A DNA stretch of 64,000 nt, taken from NCBI GenBank assembly GCA_039105265.1, contig JAPFFF010000001.1, positions 6,138,001-6,202,000 of the forward strand, in the 5' to 3' direction. The translations under genes and the position numbers were made by a program. How positions within the stretch are numbered: the stretch's first letter is position 1; each line of letters begins with the position of its first letter. The notes beneath the pieces are model-generated. The model was not told where the DNA came from. It was given only the letters and a program-made list of their open reading frames with translations, and searched no databases. This DNA is from Tritrichomonas musculus (taxonomy: Eukaryota > Parabasalia > Tritrichomonadida > Tritrichomonadidae). Below are positions 1 to 9,776 of the stretch, in pieces.

Positions 1-171
1 TGTAATTGTAATTGTGCAAATATTATTTGCTTTAACGCATTGCTCTTTGGAGGGTATCGATTAACAAGCCTTTATTTTGTCTGCAAGTCATGTTTTCCTT
101 ACATTAAAGGTAAAGCATCCATTTCCATCATAAAAAATTATATGAACAATAAGGATTCTGTTGGAAAATGA
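1..171 (+). CDS. possible 3' end of a gene entering from the left
   Basis: Frame 1 is open from the first base to a TGA at 169-171, giving 56 residues. The peptide starts with closely spaced cysteines (C-x-C-x-C) and has a CxxC pair (VCKSC) further on, which could be part of a zinc-binding fold. I do not recognise the family. Base composition here is less AT-rich than in the following kilobase, which fits coding DNA. The start lies outside the window. It could also be chance open frame. Confidence 0.3.
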   Translation, partial: CNCNCANIICFNALLFGGYRLTSLYFVCKSCFPYIKGKASISIIKNYMNNKDSVGK

Positions 172-1401
172 GAAATTGATCACTGCTTGAAAAATCCTGT
201 GAAAAAAATGCATCGCAAGATATGGAATAAAATTGAATCTAAGGCGAAATATGGGATAATATATTGACTGTTAGTCAATTTTTTTTGGTCTTTTGCTACA
301 GATTAAATGAAACAACATATGTTAAAAAATGTTATCCAATTTTCTTGAAATTGTCTTGATTAATTTCAATTTGCTTTAATTTTGAAAAATGATTGGTCAA
401 ATCATCTTCGATTTTGAAAATTCCATCTTTTAATATTCAAAGATGTAATCATTTTCTGTATTATATATCTGAGAGAAAAATCGAGAATTTGATGGCTCGA
501 TATATTTTCCAGTATTTTTGTTCTACTTAGTGATTTCATTTCGTCTGACAAAATTTTATTAGATTTGGAATACGTCATGTTTTGTGAAACAATCATTTGG
601 AGATATTTTTGTTCGAACTCTATTTGTAGATTATAAATTAAAATTAAAATTAAAATAAAAGAATCATTGTGTGATGTTACTTGTATAATTTTTAAATTTT
701 CAAAAAACTCACTTAGGAAATAGTATTGAATTTATTTGCAAATTCAGAACAAAAGGAAGTATTTCTTTCAAAAACTCAGAAAAAAATTGAAAACAAATTC
801 AAATGGCTATCTCTATAAAATTTTGGTCATTCTACAATAAATTATCTTTGAGGAATTGATTATTTATATTTTCAGTTTTCTTTGGTTCTTTTTTTTTTTT
901 TTTTTTTTTTGTGGTTGAAAATTATTTTATTCTTTCAAATAAAATAGAATATAGTGAAGAGAATAGTATTTTTCATACATTGTATTATAGCATTCATCAT
1001 ATTTTGATCTGTTCAAATCGAATTTATTAGAAATTCAAATATTAATTTTATTTATTTCAACCACAATTCCTTTTTTCTTCTTTAAATTCAATTTTAATAA
1101 AACTATCAATATTTTTGATAAATCTTAATAATTATCATTTTTTATTAATAATAAGTCAGAAATTATATTTTCCCATGAGAAATCAAAAACATTTTAAATT
1201 TATTAACCAAATTCTTGATTTGTTTAATTTTATTTTTTGTTATACTTGAGTTGGTGAACGAGCCCTCAAAAAGAATATTTTACGTGAAAACTACCATGGA
1301 AATTGGTGAACTAGCCCTCTCAATTTTTTTAGTTGATAAAAATAAAAAAGAACCAAATATTGTTTTTATTCTATATATAAAATAACTTTTTTTCATTCTT
1401 T
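172..1401. other. AT-rich non-coding stretch
   Basis: About 1.2 kb of AT-rich sequence with long A and T runs, including a T tract near 890-910. The only open frame is a 64-codon one on the minus strand (402-596) with no recognisable features. Two similar short phrases around 1250 and 1300 (gagttggtgaacgagccctc and a close variant) form an imperfect direct repeat. I see no RNA gene. Confidence 0.6.
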
Positions 1402-1641
1402 TATTAAGGTACAAATCTAGTACGTTATAGATTGAGAGAAAGCACGTTATATATTTGAGACCCCTTGCCCTATTGAAAAAGTTTTATTTTGAATGCGTGT
1501 CAGATTTGAAATTCTGAACTTTATTTTTTTTTTATAAAATTTTTATGATAAAAATACTTTTTTATATAACATGTCCTTTAGTTTTAATAAAGTGTCAAAA
1601 AAAATTGCGGTTTCTAAACGTACTAGATTTGTACCTTAATA
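1402..1641. mobile_element. short non-autonomous DNA transposon (mariner-like MITE)
   Basis: A perfect 23-bp terminal inverted repeat begins TTAAGGTACAAATC at 1404 and is mirrored at 1617-1639. The 236-bp body is flanked on both sides by TA (1402-1403 and 1640-1641), the target-site duplication made by Tc1/mariner transposases. No coding capacity lies inside. Perfect terminal repeats suggest fairly recent movement. The family assignment rests only on the TA duplication and the structure, so a PIF/Harbinger or other TA-targeting family is not excluded. Confidence 0.75.
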
Positions 1642-2161
1642 TTTGAATAATCATTCTCTTAAAAATTGAATGGTGGAATAAAAAAAAAAATTAATAGAAT
1701 TTGCTTATTTTTTTCTGAGTATAAACTACTCAAAATATAATTTTTTTAGAGTATATTTTGAAGAGATGGAAATATTAAAAATATATCATTTTTAATTCCA
1801 TTTGTCACACAGCTCTCTTATTTAGAAGATTTTTTATTTGAATGATGATATTTTATTTTTTGAATAAAAAATTTTATGAAATTGAATAGATTTATTACCG
1901 TAAAATAATAATAATTCGTAAAAATCTTTATTTTACATGCAAATAATTAACCTGCAATTGCTTTAAATTAATTATAAACAGATTATTTTAAGCAATTCCA
2001 GGCTAATTATTGGTATAATTTTTTCCCAAAAATGTAAACACAGTTAGTAATATTTTAATAGGAAAACAAATAATTTTTTTGCTAGGGAAAAAAACTTCAA
2101 TTTATATATATAACTATATATATATTTTATCAATATATATATATATTTTATCAATTTTTCT
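1642..2161. other. AT-rich spacer between two transposons
   Basis: About 520 bp of very AT-rich DNA with poly-A/T tracts and a TA-dinucleotide run near 2105-2150. No gene, RNA or clear repeat structure is visible. Confidence 0.6.
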
Positions 2162-2971
2162 AGCATAACTAGACTTGTTAAAGTCCATGGACCTGTGGAC
2201 TTCCAAAATTCATTCAATTTTTTTTAGCATTTTTTATTTATTCACAAAATAAAAATTATTTATAATTTCTCTGAAATACACAGGTCCATCTGTCAGGACT
2301 TCCAAAATTCATTCAATTTTTTTAGCATTTTTTTATTTATTCACAAAATAAAAATAATTTATAATTTCTCTGAAATACACTGGTCCATCTGCCAGGACTT
2401 CCAAAATTCTTTCAATATTTTTAGCATTTTTTTTTATTCACAAAATAAATGATCGAATTATTATTTCTCAGAAATAATCTGGTCCATCTGTCAGGACTTC
2501 AAAAATTCTTTCAATATTTTTAGCATTTTTTTTTATTCACAAAATAAATGATCGAATTATTATTTCTCAGAAATAATCTGGTCCATCTGCCAGGACTAAT
2601 AAAATTCTTTCAATTATTTTAGCATTTTTTATTTTTTCACAAAATAAAAGAATTATAAAATTTCTTTGAAATATTTTGGTCCATCTGCCAGGATTTCCAA
2701 AATTCTTTCAATTGTTTATGACATTTTTTTTCATGATTAAAAACATTCAAATATAATTTACTCATATTAGTTACTACTTTTCTATTTAAATAAACAAAAA
2801 AAATTAAATAAACAAATAAACTATAAAATATATGCATAAAATGAGTTCTTTTTTGAGATATAAAATAAAAATAAATTGACAAGGTTTGTTAGGTCCACGC
2901 CAAGTCCCGAGTCCACAAAAAGTCCATGAAAAGTGCATTTGTCCCGGACTTTTAACAAGTCTAAGCATAAC
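2162..2971. mobile_element. non-autonomous hAT-like DNA transposon with 8-bp target duplication
   Basis: The inverted termini read TAGACTTGTTAAAGTCC at 2170 and, on the other strand, TAGACTTGTTAAAAGTCC ending at 2963. They differ only by one extra A. Both ends are flanked by the same 8 bases, AGCATAAC (2162-2169 and 2964-2971), which is the duplication length typical of hAT transposases. The 794-bp body has no transposase and is mostly a tandem array of a unit of about 98 bp. Short open frames inside it are not genes. An autonomous partner would have to be elsewhere in the genome. Confidence 0.85.
2185..2745. repeat. tandem array of a unit of about 98 bp inside the hAT-like element
   Basis: The phrase GGTCCATCTGYCAGGACTTC followed by a T-rich stretch and ATTCACAAAATAAA recurs at about 2282, 2381, 2479, 2579 and 2676, with a diverged first copy near 2188. 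Spacing is close to 98 bp. Neighbouring copies differ by small substitutions, and the third and fourth are most alike, suggesting local duplication. Confidence 0.85.
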
Positions 2972-3180
2972 ATTCAAAATTTTCTTCATAGAATTCTTAA
3001 AGAATAAATTTAAAAGCATGTATTTATTTCTACAATCTTTTATTTTAATCATTGCTTTTAAAATTTTCATCCTTTGGACGATAGAAGTGAATAAAATAAC
3101 CTTTGAAAAATTTGGTTTTAAATTCAGTTTTTCTGATACTTTATGTTTTTGAATTTAATAAATTCAAAATCAAAATTATA

Positions 3181-3807
3181 ATGAAAAGCAATCAAAAGCA
3201 AAAAGTAATTATTTATATTAAAGATTCAAAAGCAAAATCAATGAAAATTACTCAACAGACTCAAAATATCCGTGATGCAACAAACAAACAAATAAGACAA
3301 CTAGGTCATAAATATTTTTCTATAAAATCATTAATCGAGAAATTACAAATCAAAAGAGACGACCTTTTTTATATCGGCAAAGAACTTGAGGATGAATATA
3401 AAAATGTCAAAACAGGTATTCATCTGCAAAACCAGCAAAAAAGAATGAAGGATTCTTTATATTGCTGGTTTGCATCAAATTTTTACTCTGAAATTGTCCA
3501 GCCTGACTCAAATCTTCTAAAACGAATCATAGACTTATCAAATAATCTTAAAATATTATCAACTCAAAACAATTATGGGAATAAAAAGAAAACAGCAATT
3601 ACTAAAGATGTAGTTAAAAATGAGATTATCGAAAAAGAAAATATTAAAGAAGATAATCTTGACTCAATGAACTTTCAAAACATTAGAATCAACCAAGAAA
3701 TAGATGACTTTGACAATTCGAACTATAGTGATAAGCAAATTATGAAAAAAGAAGAAACATCCTCCAATAATTTAAATTTTAATTATGAAGATTTATTTAA
3801 TTTTTAA
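3181..3807 (+). CDS. unknown 208-residue protein
   Basis: I chose the ATG at 3181 (MKSNQKQK); the frame is open further upstream only without an ATG and with AT-rich, implausible sequence. The protein is basic at the N-terminus, has a compact middle part (residues about 40-120, with the motif LYCWFASNF) and an acidic, asparagine-rich C-terminal tail ending in NYEDLFNF. I see no signal peptide, membrane segment or known domain. It stands alone between the hAT-like element and the BspA-like gene. It could be lineage-specific; its function is not inferable. Confidence 0.6.
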   Translation: MKSNQKQKVIIYIKDSKAKSMKITQQTQNIRDATNKQIRQLGHKYFSIKSLIEKLQIKRDDLFYIGKELEDEYKNVKTGIHLQNQQKRMKDSLYCWFASNFYSEIVQPDSNLLKRIIDLSNNLKILSTQNNYGNKKKTAITKDVVKNEIIEKENIKEDNLDSMNFQNIRINQEIDDFDNSNYSDKQIMKKEETSSNNLNFNYEDLFNF

Positions 3808-4526
3808 TAAATATTATTTATTGTTATAATTAAAAATGATTTTTTTTTTCTTTTTTACGAATTTTATTTGGTAATTGGGTTTAGATATGAAAATTTATTC
3901 ATTACTGCAGATATATTTTTCTGGCCTTATGAAGTGATGATAAAAATTTACAACAAATATCTATTAAAATGAAATAACTGTATCTTAATATAAAAAAATA
4001 TTTTGAATAAAAAAAGAATATTATTTTTAGTATTAAAATCAGTTCCATGTATAAAAAAAAACTACAATGGCTTATAATGATTTTAAGTAAAGATAAATAT
4101 GTTCATTTTTTAACCGAAGATTAAGTGACCAAAATTAATATTACTTTTTCAATTATAATTTTGTTGAGCCAAAATTCCTAAAAGAATAATTGATAATATG
4201 CTTTTTATAATTTTTTTTTTATTTTAAAAAAAAAATTGATGAAAAAACTGTTTTATTTTAATAATTCAATATAAAAATGGTCAAACATGATAAATTAATA
4301 TTTATTTGGATTATATGAATACATTATTAACTTATAAAGTCGAAACGAATGAATCCATCTCTTTTGCTTTATTGTCAAATCGTGAAATAATATATTATTA
4401 ACTGAACAAAACACGTATCAATATTGTTTAGAAAACAATATAAGGTAGTTTTTACGATAAAAATTTATCATTATCATACAAAAAAAAACTTTTGGCCAAG
4501 TGAATAAAGAAAATTTTTATGAAAAC
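3808..4526. other. AT-rich intergenic region upstream of the BspA-like gene
   Basis: About 700 bp with poly-A/T tracts and no recognisable gene. Its right end holds the presumed core promoter of the downstream gene. Confidence 0.5.
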
Positions 4527-4537
4527 TCACTTCACAT
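4527..4537 (+). promoter_or_regulatory. candidate initiator (Inr) of the BspA-like gene
   Basis: Two overlapping TCA-type initiators (TCACT at 4527 and TCACATT at 4532) lie 8-18 bases before the chosen ATG at 4545. In Trichomonas vaginalis the core promoter is an Inr of the form TCA(+1)Y(T/A) placed very near the start codon. The match in sequence and spacing supports ATG 4545. Confidence 0.55.
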
Positions 4538-4544
4538 TTATATA

Positions 4545-7500
4545 ATGATTGGGCCATTATACCTGTTTATACTCACAATTCTTTCCAGCTGTAGTACCAA
4601 AAAGGCTTTGGTAGATGATTGGTGCGCCAAAATAGCCAACTATGCTGTAAATGCTGAAAATGTAAATGATCAAGATCATCAATTTTCTGATAAAGAATGC
4701 AGAAAAACTTCAGTTACTTTCTCAGGAGTAACCTCTATAGGAAACGGATTTTTCCAAAGTTCGAAACTTAATTCAGTTACAATTACAACAGCAATAACAA
4801 GAATTGAATCATACGCATTTTATGATGCAGAAATAGCCACAGTAAATTTGGCTTCAGGTAGTAACACTCAATTTGGTAATTCAATATTTGCTGATTCCCA
4901 AATAACAAATTTACAAATATCAATGGCAACTATTCCAAATTATTTATTTGGAAGCAATGGCTATTTTAGTAATGTTGTTTTTACCAACGCTGTAGAAACA
5001 GTTGAAGACTATGCGTTTTCAGGAAGTACAATAAATCGATTAAATATGGAAGCTGCAACTCTTATCACAGAAGTACAAAGCACATATGGTGCTACAATTT
5101 CTGAATTTACTTCTATACCTCCCAACTTAAAAATTGTATCTTCTGCTTTTGCTGGTAAAACTGTTCCTTCACAATTAGTATTTAATGATCAACTACAAAC
5201 CATATCTACAGGAGCATTCCAAGGCTGTACTTCACTTAAATCAGTAGATTTTTCGAAGGCAACTTATTTGAAAACAATAGGGAGCAATGCTTTTAAAGAA
5301 ACATCACTCAAAACAGTAAAGTTTCCAAGCAATGGTGTTTTAGAAGAAATCCAATCAGGAGCATTCCAAAATTTAATAACATTAGAAGGCACAGACAACA
5401 CAGTTATAAAGGCTCACTTTATTCGTTCCAGTGCATTTGCAAATTGCATCAATTTAGTTGCTTCAATTGAAATTACAAGTATACCTTCGAGCTCTTCAAC
5501 AATAGGTCCTGCATTAATAGATAGTTCTGCCTTTTTAGATTGTTACAAAATTAATAATTTAAATATCGAAAAATTTGAATATAGTTCATCAATAGGTGCA
5601 AGTGCATTTAGAAATTCAGGAATCCAAGTCATTTCTCTACCTGAAGTTAGCTTTAAGTCTATTGGAAGAAATGCATTTTTAAATTGCTCAAGATTCACAG
5701 GTGCCCCAAATAGCAAATTATTGGTTGATTCAATTGCAGAATTTGCTTTCCAATTTGATGATCAATTTAATGTTGCAGAAATTAAAGCCGAACAAATCGC
5801 CCAACAAGCATTCGAATATTGTAAGGCACTCTCAGCAGAAATAACACTTGAAGAAAAAGGAAATATTGGAGGCCAAGCTTTTGCTTACTGTGGTCCATTA
5901 AAAGGTTTGAAACTAAATAGACAAGAAAATGATGATTCTGAAACATACCTTAAAACTGAACTTGTGAGACAATCAATTGGAAATAACGCCTTTTATCGTT
6001 CAGGACTTACAGGAGATCTTCAGATTCCTTTAACAGTAAATTTCATTGGTCAAGGCGCTTTTGCCTATTGCAACTTAAATTCAATAAATATTTCAGGAAG
6101 CAATAAATTTGCTCAATTTATTAGCCAAGAAGCCTTTTATCGTTCTGTTCCAAAAAGCAAAAATTTCGAATTAAACATTCCATTTTCAGTTGTCAATATT
6201 GGACCCTCAGCGTTTGCTTATTGTCCAATTGAAACTTTAACAATTTATGGTTCAAAAATAACAGATCAAGATCAATATGGCAGTTCACAATCATTCGATA
6301 AAACCAATATCCAAGAAAAAGCATTTTATTCCTGTGATCAATTAAAGACTTTAGTATTTGAAGGTTTTGACATTGATTTTGATAAAACCTCATTCAAAGG
6401 ATGTCCAATTAAAGATATAACTTTTGGAAATATTAAAAAAATTCCTGATGAAGCATTTTATGGAATGACGAGTATAGAAGGCGACATTATAATTCCTGAT
6501 TCAGTTTCAGAAATTGGTGATTATGCATTTCAAGGCTGTTCAGGAATCACCGGTGTTACTTTTGAGAATCGAACCAAATTTATTTTCACACTTACAGGTG
6601 ATACTGGCTCTCTTCCAAATCTTGACCCATTGCATATTTCAGATAAAGAAATTGGAAAATTTGCATTTTATGGTTGTACTGGAATTAAAAAAATAACAAT
6701 TCCTCATGGAGTAAAAATTATTGAAGAATATACATATTATAGGTGTTCACAATTAGAATCAATTGAAATACCAAAAACAGTAACACAAATTAATCAATAT
6801 GCCTTCTATCAATGCACTGGTTTGAATTGCGAATTAGAACTTCCAGATGAATTGACTCAAATTGATGGACATGCATTTGAAGGATGCAATAAATTAAAAG
6901 GTTCTTTAATAATTCCAGATTTGGTTTTAAGTATAGGTCCTAATGCTTTTATGGGATGCACTACATTTAATGAATTGAAACTTGGACGTTCTCTTTATAT
7001 TATTAGTTCAAATGCATTTCGTGATTGCACAAGTTTTCGAGGTTCTTTGGTTTTGCCTAAGCCATCATTATATAATAATGGAAATAATGTAGAATTTAGA
7101 AAATTACAAATTCAATCGAATGCATTTTCTCGATGCTCTCAATTTTCTGGTTTATTAGAGATTCCAGAAAATACAGAGGTTCTTGGTATTGGTGCTTTTC
7201 GTGATTGTTATTCATTAACTGGATTGCGTTTACCAGATTCAATTACTTCATTAAATAATTATGTATTTAGTGGATGCTATGGCTTCACTGGACCAATTCC
7301 AACAGGTAATTTACAATATATTGGAGTAAATGCATTTGCAAACTGTTCAGGATTTACAGGTGATTTAGATTTGAGTAAATTACAAAGTTCAGGCGATCTT
7401 ACTATTTCTGATTATGCTTTTTATAATTGCCAAGGGCTTAATGGTCAATTATTACTTCCAAGTTCAGTTGTAAATGTAAATAAATATGCATTTTATGGCT

Positions 7501-8129
7501 GCTCTGGATTACAAGGAACACTTGATTGTTCATCATTGGAAAAAGTTGAAAGAAGTGCTTTTGAAAAATGTTCTAGTTTAAGTGGTCCATTAATCTTCAA
7601 ATCTGCTGAAGAGATTCAAGAAAATGCATTTGCTGGTTGCTCAGGATTTTCAGACACATTATCGTTCGTTGTTGGAGGTTTATCAATTGATCAGGGAGCT
7701 TTCCGAGATTGCTCAGGCTTCAATAAAGGAACACTTAGGTTTATGATGGCTGGATATGAAGAAAATGCAGGTAATCAGCTAATTAACGTTCATTATACTT
7801 TTCAATATTTCTTAAAGATAGATAATGAAGCATTCGAAAATACCAAATTTGATAACGTTTATTATTTGGGTAGATTTGCACCTGATTGTGGATATGACTC
7901 TGGTATCTCAAAAGCTAAGAATATCTACACTTCAAGTAATTATGCAAATAAAACATTTTGTGGAAAGACCGTTAAAGGAAAAGGCGGTCTCAGTGGTGGT
8001 GCAATTGCTGGAATTGTCATTGCTGTAGTTGTTGTAGTTGCAATTATTGTTATTCTTGTAATTTTCTTCTTGAAAAAAAAAGGAAAGGACAACAGTGAAG
8101 GAGAAGTTGAAATGAATAACGAGCCTTAA
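4545..8129 (+). CDS. BspA-like leucine-rich-repeat surface protein
   Basis: A 1194-residue protein. The N-terminus (MIGPLYLFILTILSSC) is a signal peptide; an upstream GTG extends the frame, but the signal peptide and the Inr favour ATG 4545. Nearly the whole body consists of Treponema-type LRRs (LRR_5) of about 23 residues, with recurrent phrases such as IGxxAFxxCxxLxxxxIPxSV. A glycine-rich linker (GLSGGAIAG) precedes a single strongly hydrophobic membrane segment near residues 1150-1175. A short tail follows, KKKGKDNSEG and then acidic. BspA-like proteins form a very large trichomonad family thought to act in adhesion to host cells or mucus. The cytoplasmic tail is typical of the membrane-anchored subset. 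No breaks are seen. Confidence 0.92.
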   Translation: MIGPLYLFILTILSSCSTKKALVDDWCAKIANYAVNAENVNDQDHQFSDKECRKTSVTFSGVTSIGNGFFQSSKLNSVTITTAITRIESYAFYDAEIATVNLASGSNTQFGNSIFADSQITNLQISMATIPNYLFGSNGYFSNVVFTNAVETVEDYAFSGSTINRLNMEAATLITEVQSTYGATISEFTSIPPNLKIVSSAFAGKTVPSQLVFNDQLQTISTGAFQGCTSLKSVDFSKATYLKTIGSNAFKETSLKTVKFPSNGVLEEIQSGAFQNLITLEGTDNTVIKAHFIRSSAFANCINLVASIEITSIPSSSSTIGPALIDSSAFLDCYKINNLNIEKFEYSSSIGASAFRNSGIQVISLPEVSFKSIGRNAFLNCSRFTGAPNSKLLVDSIAEFAFQFDDQFNVAEIKAEQIAQQAFEYCKALSAEITLEEKGNIGGQAFAYCGPLKGLKLNRQENDDSETYLKTELVRQSIGNNAFYRSGLTGDLQIPLTVNFIGQGAFAYCNLNSINISGSNKFAQFISQEAFYRSVPKSKNFELNIPFSVVNIGPSAFAYCPIETLTIYGSKITDQDQYGSSQSFDKTNIQEKAFYSCDQLKTLVFEGFDIDFDKTSFKGCPIKDITFGNIKKIPDEAFYGMTSIEGDIIIPDSVSEIGDYAFQGCSGITGVTFENRTKFIFTLTGDTGSLPNLDPLHISDKEIGKFAFYGCTGIKKITIPHGVKIIEEYTYYRCSQLESIEIPKTVTQINQYAFYQCTGLNCELELPDELTQIDGHAFEGCNKLKGSLIIPDLVLSIGPNAFMGCTTFNELKLGRSLYIISSNAFRDCTSFRGSLVLPKPSLYNNGNNVEFRKLQIQSNAFSRCSQFSGLLEIPENTEVLGIGAFRDCYSLTGLRLPDSITSLNNYVFSGCYGFTGPIPTGNLQYIGVNAFANCSGFTGDLDLSKLQSSGDLTISDYAFYNCQGLNGQLLLPSSVVNVNKYAFYGCSGLQGTLDCSSLEKVERSAFEKCSSLSGPLIFKSAEEIQENAFAGCSGFSDTLSFVVGGLSIDQGAFRDCSGFNKGTLRFMMAGYEENAGNQLINVHYTFQYFLKIDNEAFENTKFDNVYYLGRFAPDCGYDSGISKAKNIYTSSNYANKTFCGKTVKGKGGLSGGAIAGIVIAVVVVVAIIVILVIFFLKKKGKDNSEGEVEMNNEP

Positions 8130-9184
8130 ATAAATTTTGATGCATGATTAAATAAAAAAAGAGACTTTTTTCATTATAAAAAAATTTTTTTTATAGAATG
8201 TAATGTTCTCAATTTTTTGTGTTACTTTTCAGAAAAATTGATACTGATAGTTCAGAAAAAGATTTAATATTTTTTCTAGTCCAAGATTAATAATAATTTA
8301 CACAGTTGATCAAAAAGCTCTCAAAAAAAAAAAAAAAGTTATTAAAAAGTTTGTTTTTTATTAACTTTTTCTTAGACCAAAAATTATTTACACATTATTG
8401 GACTTGTAATCCCGTTATTTTATGCTGCTGCAATTGGTGCTAAAAGCAACCTTATGTAATCTTCTTTTAGTATATTAATTTGTTAAATGAAAATGTAAGG
8501 ATATGTACCAGATATAAAAAATGAAATATAATTGCGACTTCTGCATAATAAATATTTAAGGTTATCATAAATACTACCAACGTCAACAGCGACATCACAT
8601 TGATCGATTAATAGGGATATATTGTTCGAATGTAGAAAGCATTTTTGAATTCATCTGTTAATATTTCATTATAAATATCATTATATTATTTATTATCATT
8701 ATATCCCAAATTTCTTTAATTTAATAATAATTAATATTTCATTATAAATATCATTATATTATTTATTATTTTATTTTTTGAAAAATAAAAACCCTAACTA
8801 TTTTAAGAGTAGATACATAAAGTGAGAGAAATAAAGGGGGTCGATTCAAAAAATAATTAATTTCAAGGGAAAACGATGATAAAAATTTATTTTGAGAAAA
8901 AAATATTTGAAAAAAAAAATTTTTCTTAAAATTTTATTTTCAGAAAAAATATTCAATTTTTTCTTAAAATTTTATTTTCTGAAAAAATATTCAATTTTTT
9001 CTTAACTTGATCGTCGACCCCTATTTTATTGAATGAGACCCTTATTTTTTGGGGCACTTTACCTAATTAACTCTTTTTTTATAGAAAAATTTTGAAATAA
9101 ATTTTCAAAGAAACTAAATTTCCTTTATCAAAAATTCAATATATTTTCAAAAATCTTTTTTACATTATATCAAATATTTAAATA
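8130..9184. other. AT-rich intergenic region with short direct repeats and a possible decayed MITE
   Basis: No gene is visible. A 39-bp phrase occurs twice (about 8658-8696 and 8731-8769). A unit of about 43 bp containing CTTAAAATTTTATTTT is duplicated at about 8920-9000. The stretches starting AAGAGT at 8805 and, on the other strand, at 9075 are similar over roughly 40 bases and enclose the second repeat, which could be the remains of a small inverted-repeat transposon. The right end abuts the outer Polinton. Confidence 0.45.
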
Positions 9185-9438
9185 TCATCAATAGTATTTG
9201 GAGTGATGTCTGGCTTACAGCCAAACATCCCTCCAAACCCCGTAGCCCATTCATTTTTTCGTCACAGTTGTAAAATTCGCGTTTTTGGATAACTTCCCAG
9301 ATACTCTACTGCCCGCACTATGCTTTCGTTAAAAACACCTGTTTTTTATTAACAACGAACTTTTCACTCAGGACATTTACGTTTCATTCAATTTCACGAC
9401 AACATCATTTTTTGTCACTTCAATGTCGCCGTCTATTT
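9185..9438 (+). repeat. left terminal inverted repeat of the outer Polinton
   Basis: About 254 bp, near-identical to the reverse complement of 46916-47169. Differences include a few bases around 9285-9295. The repeat contains no gene; it is GC-richer than the flanking host DNA, which marks the boundary clearly. Confidence 0.92.
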
Positions 9439-9479
9439 CTGACGGGACCATTTCGGGAAAAATGAAAGGCCAAAAATAA

Positions 9480-9746
9480 TTACTCATACAAGTGGCTTAC
9501 AGCTTTTTTCAGTAAGCTTCTTACTCTCATGTCTCTGTCATACTTCTTTTGTATCTTCTCTATGTATCGTTCATCCTTTCGGTTATCAGCATTATTGAGA
9601 ACTCTACGATAATACTTTAATCTCCAGTTAATTCTCGCTAATGTATCTGTAGCAAAAGTTTTTTTCTGGTATGGCTTTCTTGTTGCTAAATGGTTTTCGG
9701 TCATGCTCCTTGCAGTCGCAAATCCTTCGGTCATGCTCTTTTCCAT
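9480..9746 (-). CDS. small basic protein next to the left terminal repeat
   Basis: An 88-residue frame ending close to the terminal repeat. It is rich in Lys, Arg and Tyr (for example INWRLKYYRRVLNN and KKYDRDMRVRSLLKK), consistent with a small nucleic-acid-binding or helical protein, but no family is recognised. Its first part overlaps the longest possible reading of the integrase on the other strand, so one of the two starts is shorter than the open frame allows; an internal Met at 9704 is an alternative. It runs divergently from the integrase. Confidence 0.4.
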   Translation of the reverse strand: MEKSMTEGFATARSMTENHLATRKPYQKKTFATDTLARINWRLKYYRRVLNNADNRKDERYIEKIQKKYDRDMRVRSLLKKAVSHLYE

Positions 9747-9776
9747 GCGGAAAAAAGTTTCTTTTACGATGCTGAA

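Noticed and set aside
402-596. A 64-codon minus-strand open frame
   Set aside because: It begins with ATG but has no recognisable domain, neighbours or composition shift; chance open frame is as likely.
2637-3152. Overlapping open frames of 80-90 codons on both strands
   Set aside because: They lie in the hAT-like element and its 98-bp array and show no conserved domain or coding composition.
4500-4544. Upstream extension of the BspA-like gene from GTG
   Set aside because: The ATG at 4545 gives a good signal peptide and lies 8-18 bases after TCA-type initiators; the extension would bury the signal peptide.
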